DNA of 64,000 nucleotides, taken from the NCBI GenBank assembly GCA_905221605.1, contig CAJNDS010000067.1, forward strand, positions 176,592 to 240,591, in the 5' to 3' direction. The stretch's first letter is position 1; the number at the start of each line of letters is the position of its first letter. Below, in pieces: positions 22,124-39,599 of this stretch. The notes beneath the pieces were generated by a model. The model was not told the origin of the DNA, ran no database searches, and saw only the letters and a list, made by a program, of their open reading frames with translations. A program made the position numbers and the translations under genes. The stretch comes from Symbiodinium natans (Eukaryota; Sar; Dinophyceae; Suessiales; Symbiodiniaceae).

Positions 22124-24479
22124 GATTTTCCACTGCTGCTGAAGTCCCACGACCTTGCTCTCTTAGGTATTCGAGCCGACTTGCTGGGACTTGCTCTAAG
22201 CTTGCCGCGCTTCTGACTCTCGCTTTCTGGCTGCACTTTAGGCCTTGGAACCAATCATCACGATCATCACGGAAGCACTCGTTGAGCCAGGTGCGAAGCT
22301 AAGGCAGACCCCAAACTCAGCTTCGAGCTGCGCGGGCTTAGTCTTTGCTGGAGGCTCCGGCGATGTTTCTGCAATCACTTCCGATCAGTTCACAATAATG
22401 TGTAAAGCATTAGAAAGGAATACAATGATCGAATACTACTGGACATGGAAATTCGTGCAACACGGTTCAACAACCATGCGGACCCAACGCTTGGCCTCCC
22501 AAGCCAGGCCAATTAGCGGCGCTGGCAGCCTGAAAGCAGACTTGGAAGCTTCTGCCTGAAAAAGCCCTAAACCCTAAACCCTAAATCCTAAACCCTAAGC
22601 CCTTTTTGCATCTGGCCTGCTGTGACTCTGCCAGGTAACCCTAAGCCCTGAACCCCTAAACCCCTCAACCCTACACCCTAAACCCTCAACCCGCTGTAAG
22701 CAGCTGGCTGCCGACTCATCCAGTGACGCAGTGGCAGTGAGACTTAGAAAGCACAGTGCCATCTTCAGAATGAGATATGGATGCAACCGGCGGAGACATC
22801 ATCTGCAGGGTGGCTGACTCAGCATCGCCGACGTCTGTGGTCTGTACCGAGTCAACACCCGCCTCAGTCTTCGTGGGCGACCTAACCCGAACCATTCGAA
22901 TCAGGATCTCCTACTTGGTTGAACTTCTCAGTCGTTCTGAGGCCAACTGCCTTTCCTGAGCCGACGTGCGCTCCGTCCTCTTCAAGGACCTGCAACAACT
23001 AGGAGCCAGAAGACATTCTGCGCTCCCAGTGCTTAATCTCGCCCAACGTGCAGAATGTTTTCTGATTTCAACCTTGGCATCCTACTGCTGAAAACTGCCT
23101 TCTACGCACCGGTATGCACCGGTCTTTCAGGTACTGCACCTACCATGTGAAGCTGCTGTAACCTAATCAAATCGAGCCTTCGGAGGGCTGGTCATGGCAG
23201 CTGCGCAGAAGCAAATTGGTCAAATTACCTGCAAGAGAGGCTCAAGTTCTTTCTTCAGGCCTTCGGGGCTAGATTGGGCTTACAGACTCGACATTTGCTG
23301 CACAGGCTTACGCAGGCTTTGCCGGGCGCTCACCTGCGCGACACCGTCTCCTAGAACATTGATCGTCCCCCACGCAAGCACTTGGGATAACTTTACGCAC
23401 TCCCGTGCCTGCAGCTACCGGGTCAGCGACCCTGGATGGTGCACCCTGCCTCTCGATCTTCAACTTATGAACAGAACGAAAGGACCCCCATCTAAAAATG
23501 GCGTTGCTGTCTCATGCTTCTGTCTGCACACTGCAACCGGCCTTCCGAAGAAGGACTGCCGAGTGCAGCCTCATTGCAGGTGCAACCACTGAAGCGTTGC
23601 AGGAAAGAAGTCAACACACGCACAGAGCGCATGCAAGGCGGTGCTCAACGAGGTGCGGGCTAAACCCAGAGGAACTGCCCACAAATTGCTGCAGGGTAAA
23701 ACGAACTGGCGATTACAGTGCTGGCTTGCATTGGTGCATCTAACGGTGTGGAGGTGCGAACGACTTGCTTTAGGTGTCTCGCGACGCGCTTGTCGGAGTG
23801 TGCCTCTTGGCTAGCTCGGTGGAAACTAGTTGTCTGAAGTCAAACTGGCATCGTCGTCTGGCTGTGCTTTGGAGTTGCACGGATGCCTGTGGAGCCAGAT
23901 GTCACGTAAGTGAACTTCAGCAGGTTTGCATGCAACAGCGCCATTGGGCATCATGATCATCTTTGATGGGCCACGAAATGGACCTAAGTAGCTGGTGGGT
24001 AAAGGGTGATGATGGGCATACACAAGCTCTTGGCTTTTGGTTTTGACACTGCGCAGCTCAGCTGGGTGGGCGGCTGATGTACTGTGGTAAAGCATCAAGA
24101 GTGGCATTGTCATAACCGGACATGACACAGCTCGGTACGCCGCTCTGACAAAAGCACGGCTCCACACATCGTAGTCACTCCCTACCCCAATGCCCCTCAC
24201 CTTTCCAAAGTGTGGGTGTCAGTAAAGTATCACAGAACCATACACCCAGAGTCTGTGTTTGCTGTAGCTTATCCGGGCTCACTGCAAACCAAAGAATCTT
24301 CTGCGCATGAGCCAGGACTGGACTGGTTCCAGCCCCGTTTTGGGGCCACCACAACTCAGCTGCTCGAGGCTGCATTACTGCACTATCCGACGCTGTAGTA
24401 TGGCATGGTATCACATGCGCTTGGACACGCTGATGGCCGCAAAGCTTTGGCAGCCTGCAGGCGTCGAAACAACAACAAG

Positions 24480-24544
24480 AAGAAGTAGTAGTAGTGGTAG
24501 TAGTGGTAGTAGTGGTAGTAGTAATGGTAGTAGTAGTAGTAGTA

Positions 24545-24601
<57 letters not shown>

Positions 24602-24665
24602 CTAGTAGTAGTAGTAGAAGTCGTAGTAGAAGTAGTAGTAGTGGTAGTAGTAGTGGTAGTAGTCA
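24480..24665. repeat. (GTA)n microsatellite
   Basis: About 180 bp of GTA units with GGTAGT and AGAAGT interruptions. The poly-Val, poly-Ser and poly-Thr frames across it are artefacts. Confidence 0.95.
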
Positions 24666-26159
24666 AACCCTTGAAAGGTTCGCTCGGGGCACCACCCAGG
24701 TCCCACGCACCAACCCCCCCAGAACCAAAAAGGAATGCAACTCCGTCAGCCCACATGCCCCACAAAGAACGTCCCTTTGCTGCCTAAAAACAGCATAAAG
24801 TGCAGAAAGCTAGCAAACTTAGGGGAGCAAAGGCTCATAGCAAAGGCTAGGGATCAAAGAAAGGCCAGGGTCCGTCAAAATCTCCTTGTCTTACTGACTG
24901 ACTTGAAGGACATGCCAAACAAATCTGCTTCCTCGTCATGGGTAGACCGTAAGTTAGGAAAGGACGCCGTACGGAGGTCGTAGGATCTGCTGGTTGGGGA
25001 TTGTATGCCAGAGTGATACATGCCTATTCTCAACTAAAGTTAAACATCCCCGGCAAAAGCTTTTCCGGACCACACAATTTACACACCAGACATATGCAAG
25101 GACCTGATAGGCACTGCGAGGAATACATAGAAACTATCCAAGCCTCCTCCGACGCCGTAAACAGACCCCACAGCTGGAGCGAGCACGACCTGGGCAACAT
25201 AATTTGGGCGACGTTGTTTTGGCAAACATTCGGAACTGGGCAAGCCTGTAGTGTACAGTTCACGAGCACGAAGTCATCTGCCATACCGGGACCAACGGCA
25301 AAGCTGCCTAGCTGCCGGGTCAGCACAGTGCATCGGCACTTTTTTGGGCAAGTTGTTTCTGGGAAAACCCTAAGACTTCGATGAAACACTCTTTCGTAAC
25401 GCGGGCCCCTTGGGTTTAACGTCGAGGAAGTGGTCTTCGCAGGGCTGCTTCAAGTTGCTCTGGATTCTGATGGCAGACTTTCTGGCGGCGCAGCAACTGC
25501 AGGATCTTGCAGGCCCCGCGAGCCCGTGAACTTGCGTTTCGATACGTAGAACAAGGCTGCCTGAGTCCTCCACACAAACAATGTGCGGATTGCAGCAGCT
25601 GGCAACATGGCTCGCAGTGGAGACACAGACTTCGCTGCTTGAAGTGCAACAAGGAGTGACATATTCAACAGTTTGACTATGGCTGCTTACATACTGCTGC
25701 TGCGCTGACGCCAGCAAGACAGCCGATGTGCATCTTGTGTGATTCACTGGACAAGGAGCTCCCCTCATCTAACGATGTTCATGCTGCTGAAACGAACGAA
25801 ATTCGCAACAATTCAGCCGACAGGTTGCGTGCCTGCAAAAGCACACTGCTGAACTCTCAGGAGGGAACCAGAACATCGCAGGCAAACCTTGCGCCGAGAA
25901 CTACTTTTCTGTACGAACTTATTCTGGAATCATACAGTCATACAGTAGCTGTTTGCCAGTCAAACAAAACCTCCCAGGCTGATGGAGGAATCGGCGCAGG
26001 CATCCGCAAAGCCTAGCCTTGAAGATACGGCGCACGCATTAGGGAGTGGAGATCTGTTCCCAAGCGCCAGATTTGGAACCACATGTTCATGAGTTCTTGA
26101 GAGGAGTCACTGGGGTAGTAGATCCACCTGAGGCTTCAAGGCAAGCCCGTTTTTTTGAT

Positions 26160-26540
26160 TCTGTCTTTGTTTTGAAAAAGTAGGATGCCACATCATCTTG
26201 CTATTGCATTCTCTCTACGATTCTACAATTGCACGATTACAAGATTATATTATCATGATATGATCGTATTAGAGTACTGTATTCTATTCGCATATCACAC
26301 TATCACGATGTGATCATTGTTGACATGATTTTATTGTTAAAGAAATGCATGATGTTGGTCATGTATGTTGATGTTGATCGTCTTATAGTAGTGCAGCATT
26401 ATAGTACTATAGTATCCTAGTACTATAGTCCGATAGTATTATGATATTATGGACAAACACAAGAGTATCATAGCAGTAGAGCATTATAGTCTATGTATTT
26501 GTTTTAGTATTCTCGTATTCTGATACATGTTAATATTGAC
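26160..26540. repeat. AT-rich low-complexity segment
   Basis: Rich in ATTATAGTACTATAGTATC and ATCATGATATGATCG words, many of them palindromic. A similar ATCATATTATCATAT segment lies at 48,690-49,400. No gene is seen. Confidence 0.6.
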
Positions 26541-28129
26541 ACCACTCTTCTTGCTTCTAGTGCCGTTTTGTCGTCACGGGCATTGAAAGAACAGGACACT
26601 TTTGGGTCAGATCCCTCCGCTCCTTTTCCCCCTCCACCCTTCCCCCCTCCGCCCCCTCCATTCCCACCCCCCCGCCCCCCCGAGGGCGAATGCTCATCCG
26701 AAGCAGGTTAAAGGCACAGCAATCCCTTTCACACATCCTTCGACCTCGCTTGAAGACTCAGTCTGTATCTGGGAGCCCTTCTTGAAATACAATGTAGCTG
26801 CGAAGGCATGGAGGGAATTCAGGGCCGACGGGTTCTGTCGACAGCCTGCAAGCGCAGCTAAGACAAACAGCGCATCTGCGCAATTCGGATGGTGTGAGCG
26901 AACCGAAATCAACCTGCACCTGCAGTCGTCTGCCAAAAGGAGCATTCTGGCCACCATCCCGCACAGTCACAACAACAAATGTAGAGTCTAGAGTGAAACT
27001 CGCATTCTGTTGGCCTGCATCCTTTGCATGTGAATCTGGAGAACATGCGAAGGAACATGCCCCAAGTGTGGCATAACTTCTGGAAGTAGCTCCAAGTCTG
27101 TAACCCTAAACCCTAAACCCTAAATCCTAAACCCTAAACCTTGAGGCATGCTCAGGCCAACTTGATAATTATTTCGGTGGCTGCGGTCAGAGACGGCTGG
27201 GCGGTGTCTGAGAGAAACTGAATTCATGCTGTGAGACACGATGTCGGTGAAGCTAGCCTTGACAGCCTGTGGCTGCAAAAGCAGCAGCCAAGTCGTGCCC
27301 GAACTCGTTGGTGGATATGAGGCCTCTACGGGTGGCACCGAAGGTACGCAGTGGATCATGCAAAATCGACATGTGGCAAATGTGGCTGGCAAAACAAAGG
27401 CACCCTAAACGCAGCACACACACCCAGAAACGGTTCGTGCATTCCCCTAAGCCCTAACTCCTAAATTCTTGGCTGCCCAGGATGCGGCCTCATCTGGGAC
27501 TTCCATGAAGTCATGCCAGATGGGTTCCCGCCACTCCCGTCACTCCTTGCAGGGAGTGGGGTTTAGGGTTTAGGGTTTAGGGTTTAGGGATTCCACACAC
27601 ACTTGTCCAGCAGCCCACAGGTATTAACAAATTCCGAGTCGTATGGCGAAGTGCACTTGTTGCTGGGAAAGAAGTGGTTGGATCTTTGGATTCCCCCACA
27701 CGTATTACCTGCCACGAGAGTGAGCATGCTGAAGCATTGCAAAAAAGAAATGGTTCTAAATATGGAAATCATAGCCGCCGACAACCGCAAGGTTCTTGTC
27801 AGGGTTCCGTTTCCAGTCTGTTTCCAAAAGGTTAACATGGAAAGCAGAGGCTCACTTGCAACAGTGCTGGTATCGCCGCTGCATGTTGATGCAGCATACT
27901 CCTTCCGAAAGTGCCGTGCTATTCTTTGTCGACGCAGACATGGCTTTGGGCTTGACTCTGCCGATTGCACTGTGCTGCGGTCTCCGTAGTTTCCTTTGAA
28001 CTGACTTCTTCGATTCTGAACGAGCCCGGAAAAGGCAGAAAACCAAGAAGCTAAGAAGCCCAACAAGCTGCGAAGCCAACACGCCAGGAGGCCAAACAGC
28101 GAAGCGCTCCTTCCATGTGACTTTGTGGG

Positions 28130-30743
28130 TCACTCGTGGTGGTTCCCACGCTGTTCACGCCGATGCTTGGCCCATCGGGTTTTGGCTGCGCCGGGGCTTT
28201 GACTGCGTAGCTGGGGTCCGAGGTCTTGCTTCGAGGAGTCGTCTAAGGGTCCATGAAGAGCCTGCTCTAGAGCAGCTGTCCATGCAAGGTCTATGGGAGG
28301 CCCTGGCAGGGATGTGCAGGATTCCTGCTTTGAGGCTGCAAGCCAGCGGTGCTGCGGAAGAGCCTCGGCTCGAGCACAAGCCGCTCCCATCTCCTTCAAC
28401 GATGCAAAGTCTGGGGATGCGCAAGTGCTCGTGGCTGACACGCACGACCCCTTGCCGGGAGATGCCCACAAATGCTCCGCTGTTGCTGTCGTCGACACTG
28501 GTGACGGTGGCTCAGCGTCAGTGGCGCACTTGGCTTGCGAGAAGGTTGTCGACACGCCCTTGATGTTGGCCTTAGCATCCATGCCCTTTCCCTTGCCCTT
28601 GCCCTGACCTTTGATGTTTTTCTCGCCCTTGACATTGGCGACGTCGTCCTTGAAGGTGACGTGGTCCTCTATGTCGGTGACTTCGTCAGCATCCTGGTCC
28701 TGGACCCTGCCGACTCCCTTATCCTTGACGTCGGCTGTGTGCCTATGGCCCTTTCTGCTGGCAGTTCTCTCGCCCTTGGCCTTGACGATTCCTTTGCCCG
28801 TAGCTTCGGCCACGTCCTCGTGCTGGACCTCGACATCGTCCTCGCACTTGACCTGACCAATTCCCATGCCCTTTACTTCGACTGTATCCTTGCCCTTTCC
28901 GTTGGCACTTCTCTCGTCCTTGGCCTTACCGATTCCCTTGCCCTTGACTTCGGCCATGTCCTTGCTCTTGACTTGCTTGCCGCGGATATCGTCCTCACCC
29001 TTTTCCTGACCTTGCTTGGCACTTCTTTCACTCTTGGCCTCACCGTCTTCCTCCACATCCTTGCCCTTGACATCGACATCGTCCTCGCCCTTGACCTGAC
29101 CCATTCCCCTGCCCTTTGCTTCGACTGTATCCTTGCCCTTGCCGTTGGCGCTTCTCTCGTCCTTGGCCTTACCGATTCCCTTGCCTTTGACTTCGGCCAT
29201 GTCCTTGCCCATGACCTCCCTGCCGCTGATAGCGTCCTCGACTCTGAGCTGACCAATTCCCTTGCCCTTTCCTTTAGGGACATCCTTGTCGTCCGTGCCG
29301 GCGCTTCTACCCTTAGCCTTACCGACTTCCGTGCCCTTGACTGTGGCTGCATCCTTGCCTTTGACCTCGCCCTTGCCGTTGACCTTGCTCTTGCCTTGCA
29401 TGTGCTCATCCACGTCTTTGCGCTTCACTTTGCCCTTGCCCTTGCTCTTACCCAAGCCTGGGCTGCAGACATAACGTGCACAAGGGTAAATGTCCAAAGC
29501 CCCGTGCAGAACAATGTGATGTGGGATGATGTTGTTTGGATGCTTGTTCGCTGTCGCAGCCACTGTTCCGCAATGCCACTCGCAGTTGACTTGTAAGACT
29601 GCCACTGGGAGGATATGCCCCAATCGGCGCCCCACCAGGCGCCATGGTGACTTGGGCCTCTGCGCATTTGTCTGGCATCACAACGCGTAAGGTGGGCAGC
29701 AGTTACACCGCAACTACGCATGTACGGGGATAGGTTGCCGACATCTCCGGAATGTCGCGTCAGCATGCCCGATCCACGAGGAGCCTCGGCATCCCAATGA
29801 AACCAAGGGCGGACGTCCATCGCATCCGCTGGGTGCCCGGACATTTCGACCTGGCTTGCGTGCAACTCTCTCCCAGTCATCCTGCAGAATCTGAAGCCAA
29901 GAAAGCAGCAAGCTGCAAGGGGGGCAAAGGTACGAGTACCCTAAACTCCCTGAACTCCCTAAACCCTTAGCATCCCTTAGCATTGTTTGCACTTTGCTGT
30001 CGCATACTGACGCCTTAAACTGGGGACCAAAGGAACCCCAAGATTGGGATCATATACCCTCTACCTGTATTGTACTCCATAGTTCCTATGAAGGTAAAAG
30101 AACCATGAACCCTTCAAGGAATCATCTGGTCCCCAGGTACCAAGCTTTTGCGCGCTTGCCGGTGGATGGGTCCTGAATGCGCTGGTTTTTGGACTCCTTG
30201 GCCAATCTCTGGCGTCTGCGTTCGGCACCTGAGTTGAGGGAAGCATAGATCTCTGCAACTCATGGGTACTGCAAATCTATAGCCTTAAACCCTAAACCCT
30301 AAACCCTGCCTCTGCAAAAGGCGTTGAAGCGGGGGTGTGGGTCTTTCCCAGGGACCGAAAGGGTTCATGGTTCATATGCCTTAAACAGAGGGCATATGAC
30401 CCCAATTTTAGAGTTCATGTGGATGTTTCCCCCCTCTCTCCCCCTCAGGATGGGAATAAACATTCCCCCAACCCTCTCCCAACAACAAAAACTACAAAAG
30501 CCAAAACCAAACCCTGAACCCCAATTTTGAGAACCGGCGCGCTGTGAGACTCAGGTACCGACTCTGTGCCTCGCGGGCAGCAGCAGAGACCAGGGCTCCA
30601 GCCCGAGCGCCACCGCCTGGGGGCCAATGATTGCAGAGGTCCCGATACCACTGTGTGTGAGGCGCTGGTAGAAATGGGCTCATGTTACGTTCGGCCTGGC
30701 CTGCCCTCACAAGAGCTCTGCGTTCGGCGGGAGTGGTTGGGAC
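28130..30743 (-). CDS. Lys-Gly-repeat protein, copy G1
   Basis: Exons shared with G2: 30,701-30,743 (VPTTPAERRALVRA), 30,570-30,616 (GGGARAGALVSAAARE), 30,173-30,228 (AERRRQRLAKESKNQRIQ), 29,851-29,881 (DDWERVARKPG) and about 29,608-29,657 (AQVTMAPGGAPIGAYPPS). The exon from 29,457 down to the stop at 28,130 (acceptor AGCCCAG) carries about 300 residues of GKGKDxxEVKGKG-type repeats, then the block EPPSPVST..TAEHL.ASPGKGSC shared with G3. The repeat part is highly charged and surely disordered. The phase between the second and third exons listed does not close, so one small exon is probably missing. No enzyme domain is visible. A role in binding nucleic acid is only a guess from charge and from its KH-gene neighbour. 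The true start is unknown. Confidence 0.65.
30019..30140. mobile_element. MITE-like element with CTGGGGACCA ends
   Basis: The left end CTGGGGACCAAAGGAACC is mirrored by ATCTGGTCCCCAG at about 30,124-30,136. Its inner word (in reverse) AGAGGGTATATGATCCCAAT recurs at about 30,380-30,402 and 31,598-31,620. Confidence 0.55.
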
Positions 30744-31547
30744 CTTTGATCTTCCATGAGACGGCCGATGCTGCGTGCCAACCAGCGCTCTGACTGCTGC
30801 TGTGCCCGCTGCCACACCGAGCGGAAGGTCGGTGTGCCTCCATGTTCATACCCCAGCGCATGGTTGGGAGAATATGTATACATTTATTTGTTATTCCTTA
30901 TAGGCTTCTAGGGTTTAAGTACCCTTAAGAATGTAAAATGGCACCCAACTATGACAAAGACAAATTGTACGTTACAGATCATATGTTGCGTATCCGTGCA
31001 AACATCACATGCGCCTGGGTGTCGGCAAGTCACCCTCGGAGTCATCACCTGACCACGTGTCATCACAAGTGCCCCTGTTTAACAAGAGAGAGTCAAAGCA
31101 ACAGCAACAAAAGATGGCGGCAGCATTCAACTTTAGGCCGCCCTGAGCTTAGCTTCCGGCCGGGGGCTCCGATAAACTGCAAAGGAAGTCCCTCTCCAGG
31201 CGACGGATCGCGCGCTTTGGGCCTTTGTCAGAGACCCTGGCAAATCATACAAGGACTGCGGGCGTCGGCAGCCCAAGGCACCACGCGGAATCGGTGCCAC
31301 GATGATCCCTATAAACTCTAAACCCTTTTTGGTCAACGAACTTTGAGGCTAAACCCTATAAATCCTAACCCCTTTTGCATCCGAACAGCCTAAATCTTAA
31401 ACCCACTGAAAAGAATTCGCCTGTCATGAATGCGGGGCATTCATCTCGGTCTGAGCCTCCTGCGGCGATGGCAAAAATGTCGCCTTCGGAGGCCGAGGCG
31501 CCTGCTGCAACTCATTTCAAAATGTTCAGCTCATTTCTTGGGCACTA

Positions 31548-31670
31548 AATGAACCCTAAGAGGGTTTTTCACACACCTTAACAGGAAGTATGGTAGTAGA
31601 GGGTATATGATCCCAATTTTGGGAGGTGTACGAGACCCCAGCCTTTGGCATCATCTGGTCCATGCGGAGA
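31548..31670. repeat. Related copy of the AGAGGGTATATGATCCCAAT element
   Basis: Contains AGAGGGTATATGATCCCAAT and a GAGACCCC...CATCTGGTCC end like the element at 30,019. A third, shorter relative lies at 30,340-30,415. Confidence 0.5.
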
Positions 31671-31831
31671 TCGTCGCGCCGCATTTCCTCCACGACGAAA
31701 CCCGCCTGCTCGCGCATGCCCTGCTGCTGCAAGCCTGTGAAGCCCTCGTAGGTGGTTGTAAGACCCTAATCTAAACCCTAAACCCTAAAACCCTAAACCC
31801 TCAACCCTAAAACCCTCAAGGTTGTAAGCAG

Positions 31832-36641
<4,810 letters not shown>

Positions 36642-36700
36642 GGCTGCTCAGATGAGCAGAATATTCTTCGGATCACTCCCGCAGAGCCCAAAAGAAAGGA
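36642..36700 (-). promoter_or_regulatory. Conserved leader upstream of the K2 start codon
   Basis: Reading on the minus strand, AGAATATTCTGCTC then TCTGAGCAGCC leads into ATGG. The same block precedes the K3 ATG at 45,249 with one or two changes. The CTGAGCAG|CC could be a trans-splice acceptor for the dinoflagellate spliced leader. That is inference. Confidence 0.4.
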
Positions 36701-36724
36701 ATTGCAGGGTTTAGGGGTTTAGGG

Positions 36725-38026
36725 GCGTTATGTGACTACGAAGCGTGCTCTACCGCAAGCTGGCAGGTCTTCTTCAGTCTCGGGACCAAACACCCCAAGT
36801 ACCCCCCCTCAAGGCATCGCCCAGCTTCCCCCAGGCAAAGCACCCCACACCCACAAGCACCCAAGCGCCTCCAAAGCAGCCTCCGAGCACCTCTTAAGCA
36901 AACCTAAAGTAGCTGAAATGGCAAACAGCATATCGGCAGCACTCTTGATGTGGCAGGGTCAAACACCTGCACACTGGCGCCAGTGTTCTGGGCTGAGGTC
37001 TTGGGAAAGGTCCACTCTGCCCTGTTGAGGAGGACTGTGTGCCCAGACTGCCAGGATGTTGAGAGCTCATTCGGGGCAAGACTGTCTGGCAAATGGAAAA
37101 GCACACGTAGAGGTGATTTCAGTGGGACGGGAAGAACTCCGATACATGTCTTCGAAGGCTTATACTTGTCTAACTATCTATGTTGGGTCACTATATGTTG
37201 TTGCCGGCTTTGAGCGCCGAAAAAAACATGCGAGGAGGCTTGCAAAACAAAAATCATCCGAGAACACCAACTAACCCTGAACCAGCATGTTCGCTGAAAA
37301 GTGGTTTCCATCACCTTCAGATCTCACCCACATGAGGACATTCAGAGCCCCAGGGCATGGATGCCACATGAAGCCATCGGTCACATTCCAAGCTTTTTTT
37401 TGAACAAAAGCACCACCTCTCCTAAGATTTGGCTGACCTGACGCCGATATGGCAGCGGTCTCCTTCGATATCGCTCGGCGCAAGGGCCTCTAAGTCTATC
37501 ACGTCGGGACGTGCGATTTAAAAGCGGGGTGGCTTCTATCCCTTGACAACCTCCTCTGGGAGTTCAATTACTTCCTCTTCAGATCTACTTGCCTATGCTC
37601 ACGCCACCCCCCAGCATCTGGAATCTAAATGGGGGTTTACGAGAATAAGGGACCCCCAATACAGCGCCCCAAGTCGTAGGATCCTCTTGTAATCAGGACC
37701 CCAAGAAGGTGCCCCCTACTTTCGGAAACCCCTAAACGAGGAAAAGCGGATGACAAGCCTTGGCGAAAGCATCATGATAGTGCCTTTTCAGGTTTCTGCA
37801 ATGCACACAAGCAGAAAGTGACTCGTCCGATAATCTCTGATCTTCGAAAGCTTCCATGCTCTCGCCCAAGCACTGGGTAGGGGATTGTGACAGATGTGCA
37901 TGGACTGAATTCAAACCACAATGCAGCTCGCAGACTAGTCGATTGGTAGCTGCAGAAGTGGCATCACGCTGCGTCAGGCTTACGAGCCACGTCCGTGGTC
38001 ATGAGTCGAAGGTCCAGACCTCGCAG

Positions 38027-38030
<4 letters not shown>
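36725..38030. other. Stretch without a recognised gene
   Basis: No motif recognised. It contains the inverted-repeat element at 37,626-37,738 and ends in a (CA)n run at 38,027-38,061. Confidence 0.4.
37626..37738. mobile_element. Possible MITE-like element
   Basis: TAAATGGGGGTTTACGAGAA near the left end is imperfectly mirrored by TTTCGGAAACCCCTAAACG at the right. The interior GGGACCCCC and AGGTGCCCCC words resemble the elements at 61,464 and 63,774. Confidence 0.5.

Positions 38031-38061
<31 letters not shown>
38027..38061. repeat. (CA)n microsatellite
   Basis: About 17 CA units, 33 bp from the left end of the foldback element. Confidence 0.95.
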
Positions 38062-38063
<2 letters not shown>

Positions 38064-38093
38064 GACCCTGTCACAAAAGTGCTGAAGCAACAG

Positions 38094-39476
38094 CTGGGTG
38101 GTGCTTAGTGATAGTTTTTTGGGGGTGACCTCACCTGAAAGCTACGGAGGTGTTGGGTAGAAACTGGAGAGGTGCTGGAGAGGTACTGGCGAGGTACTGG
38201 AGAGGTACTGGAGAGGTGTTGGAGAGGCGTTCTGGGGGGCGGGTGAAGCCAAAAAAACTATGAGAGGCATGGGTGACTTGCAAAAATTCAGGGTTCTTTT
38301 CATTTCGACGATGCATCCCGGGAGCCAAGGGGGCTTCGCAAGCTTGTATTGCAAAGACACCCATCTATTCTGCAAAATGGCCGCCCACCCGGCACAACGC
38401 AGAATGCAAGTCAAGCTTGGGAAATCCAGCCCGGAAGTCCCTGCGAGGCCTGAGGGGCTTCGCCAGTTCAGGCCTACCAGCTTATGAGTTGGGATGGAGG
38501 GTTTAGGGACACAGGCAATGCATTCAATATTCAGAACTGATGCTCAGGCCCACGTTGTCACTATGTGATGATGCCGATGGTGCTGATGCCCATGTTGCTC
38601 GCGCAAAAAACGGGCCCTTTTCGGCCCCTCCGCAGGGCACATAGCCCTGCAATGCCGTGGGGTGCTTTCATGCTCCGCCGATGTTTTGACTCTTTCTATG
38701 CAGATGATCCTCTCTTGTTCCCGTCTTCTTGTTTACCCCGCTGGCGAACATATGCCCGTTTTGGAGCCCTTGACAAGGTTTCTGTATTGGCCTTGTTAAG
38801 GTTTTTGTGGGGGGTTTGGGTTCAGACCCAAAACCCATCAAAACCTCTTCAGTCCAGAAAGCAGGAAACCCGAAAAGGGGGTTTGGGTTCAGACCAAAAA
38901 CCGACAGAAGCCGTTTAAGAAGGGATTTGGGTTCAGATCTGACTTAAACAAAACTCTGGGGAAGCCAATCCACCATCGTGACTGTTGTAAGCCCATGGTG
39001 CCGGCACCATAGCCTTACAACAGTCCTGTCGGGACCTGGAGCATCAATTTTGAATGCCTTGCCTGTGTCCCTAAACCTTCCATCCCAGCTCATAAGCTGG
39101 TAGGTCTGAACTCCCGAAGCAGGCCTCGCAGGGACTTCCGGGCTGGGCTGGATTTCCCAAGCTGACATATTCTGCGTTGCGCCGGCTGGGGGGCCATTTT
39201 AGAATAGACTGGTGTCTTTGCAATGTCAGCTCACGCAGCCCCCTTGGCAAGCTCCCGGGATGCCTCGTCGAAATGAAAAGAATCCTTAACCCTTGCAAGT
39301 CACCCATGCCTCTCATTGTGTTTTGTGGCGTGGGGAGGGGGAAGACCTACTGCCGGCCCCCCAAAACACCTCTCCAACGCCTCTCCAGCACCTCTCCAGG
39401 TGTTGCCCAACACCTCTGCAGTTTTCAGGTGAGGCCAACCCAAAAAAAACACACCATATCACTAAGCACCAGCCAG
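38094..39476. mobile_element. Foldback element, 1.38 kb with arms of about 450 bp
   Basis: The left end CTGGGTGGTGCTTAGTGATA is mirrored by the right end TATCACTAAGCACCAGCCAG. Inner arm blocks also pair: repeated GGAGAGGTGCTGGAGAGG against CCTCTCCAGCACCTCTCC, CATGGGTGACTTGC against GCAAGTCACCCATG, and GGGTTTAGGGACACAGGCAA against TTGCCTGTGTCCCTAAACC. The arms span about 38,094-38,550 and 39,025-39,476. The 470-bp centre has no gene. It lies where the Lys-Gly exon of G2 would be expected. Confidence 0.88.
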
Positions 39477-39599
39477 ACAAATGCACTGCTGCTAGCTGCT
39501 GGGGCCAACTGCATCCTCCCACGGCTAGTTTGGGCGCTGGCGACCTGACTTGCAGCAAACGTGCGTTTCTGAATCTCTCTGTATGCTGCGACCCCGGCC

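Larger units (their letters stand above)
22130..28125. other. Six kb without a recognised gene
   Basis: No exon motif could be named. It contains telomeric blocks at 22,565-22,600, 22,650-22,690, 27,103-27,142 and 27,560-27,590, a trinucleotide array at 24,480-24,665, and an AT-rich segment at 26,160-26,540. The missing first exon of K1 should lie at the left end of this stretch. Confidence 0.4.

Noticed and set aside
24175-24798. Poly-Thr, poly-Ser and poly-Val frames over the GTA run
   Set aside because: Microsatellite artefacts.
28535-29596. Plus-strand open frame of 353 codons (LALDIGDVVLEG type)
   Set aside because: It is the antisense shadow of the GKGK exon of G1, whose paralogue G3 conserves the minus-strand reading.
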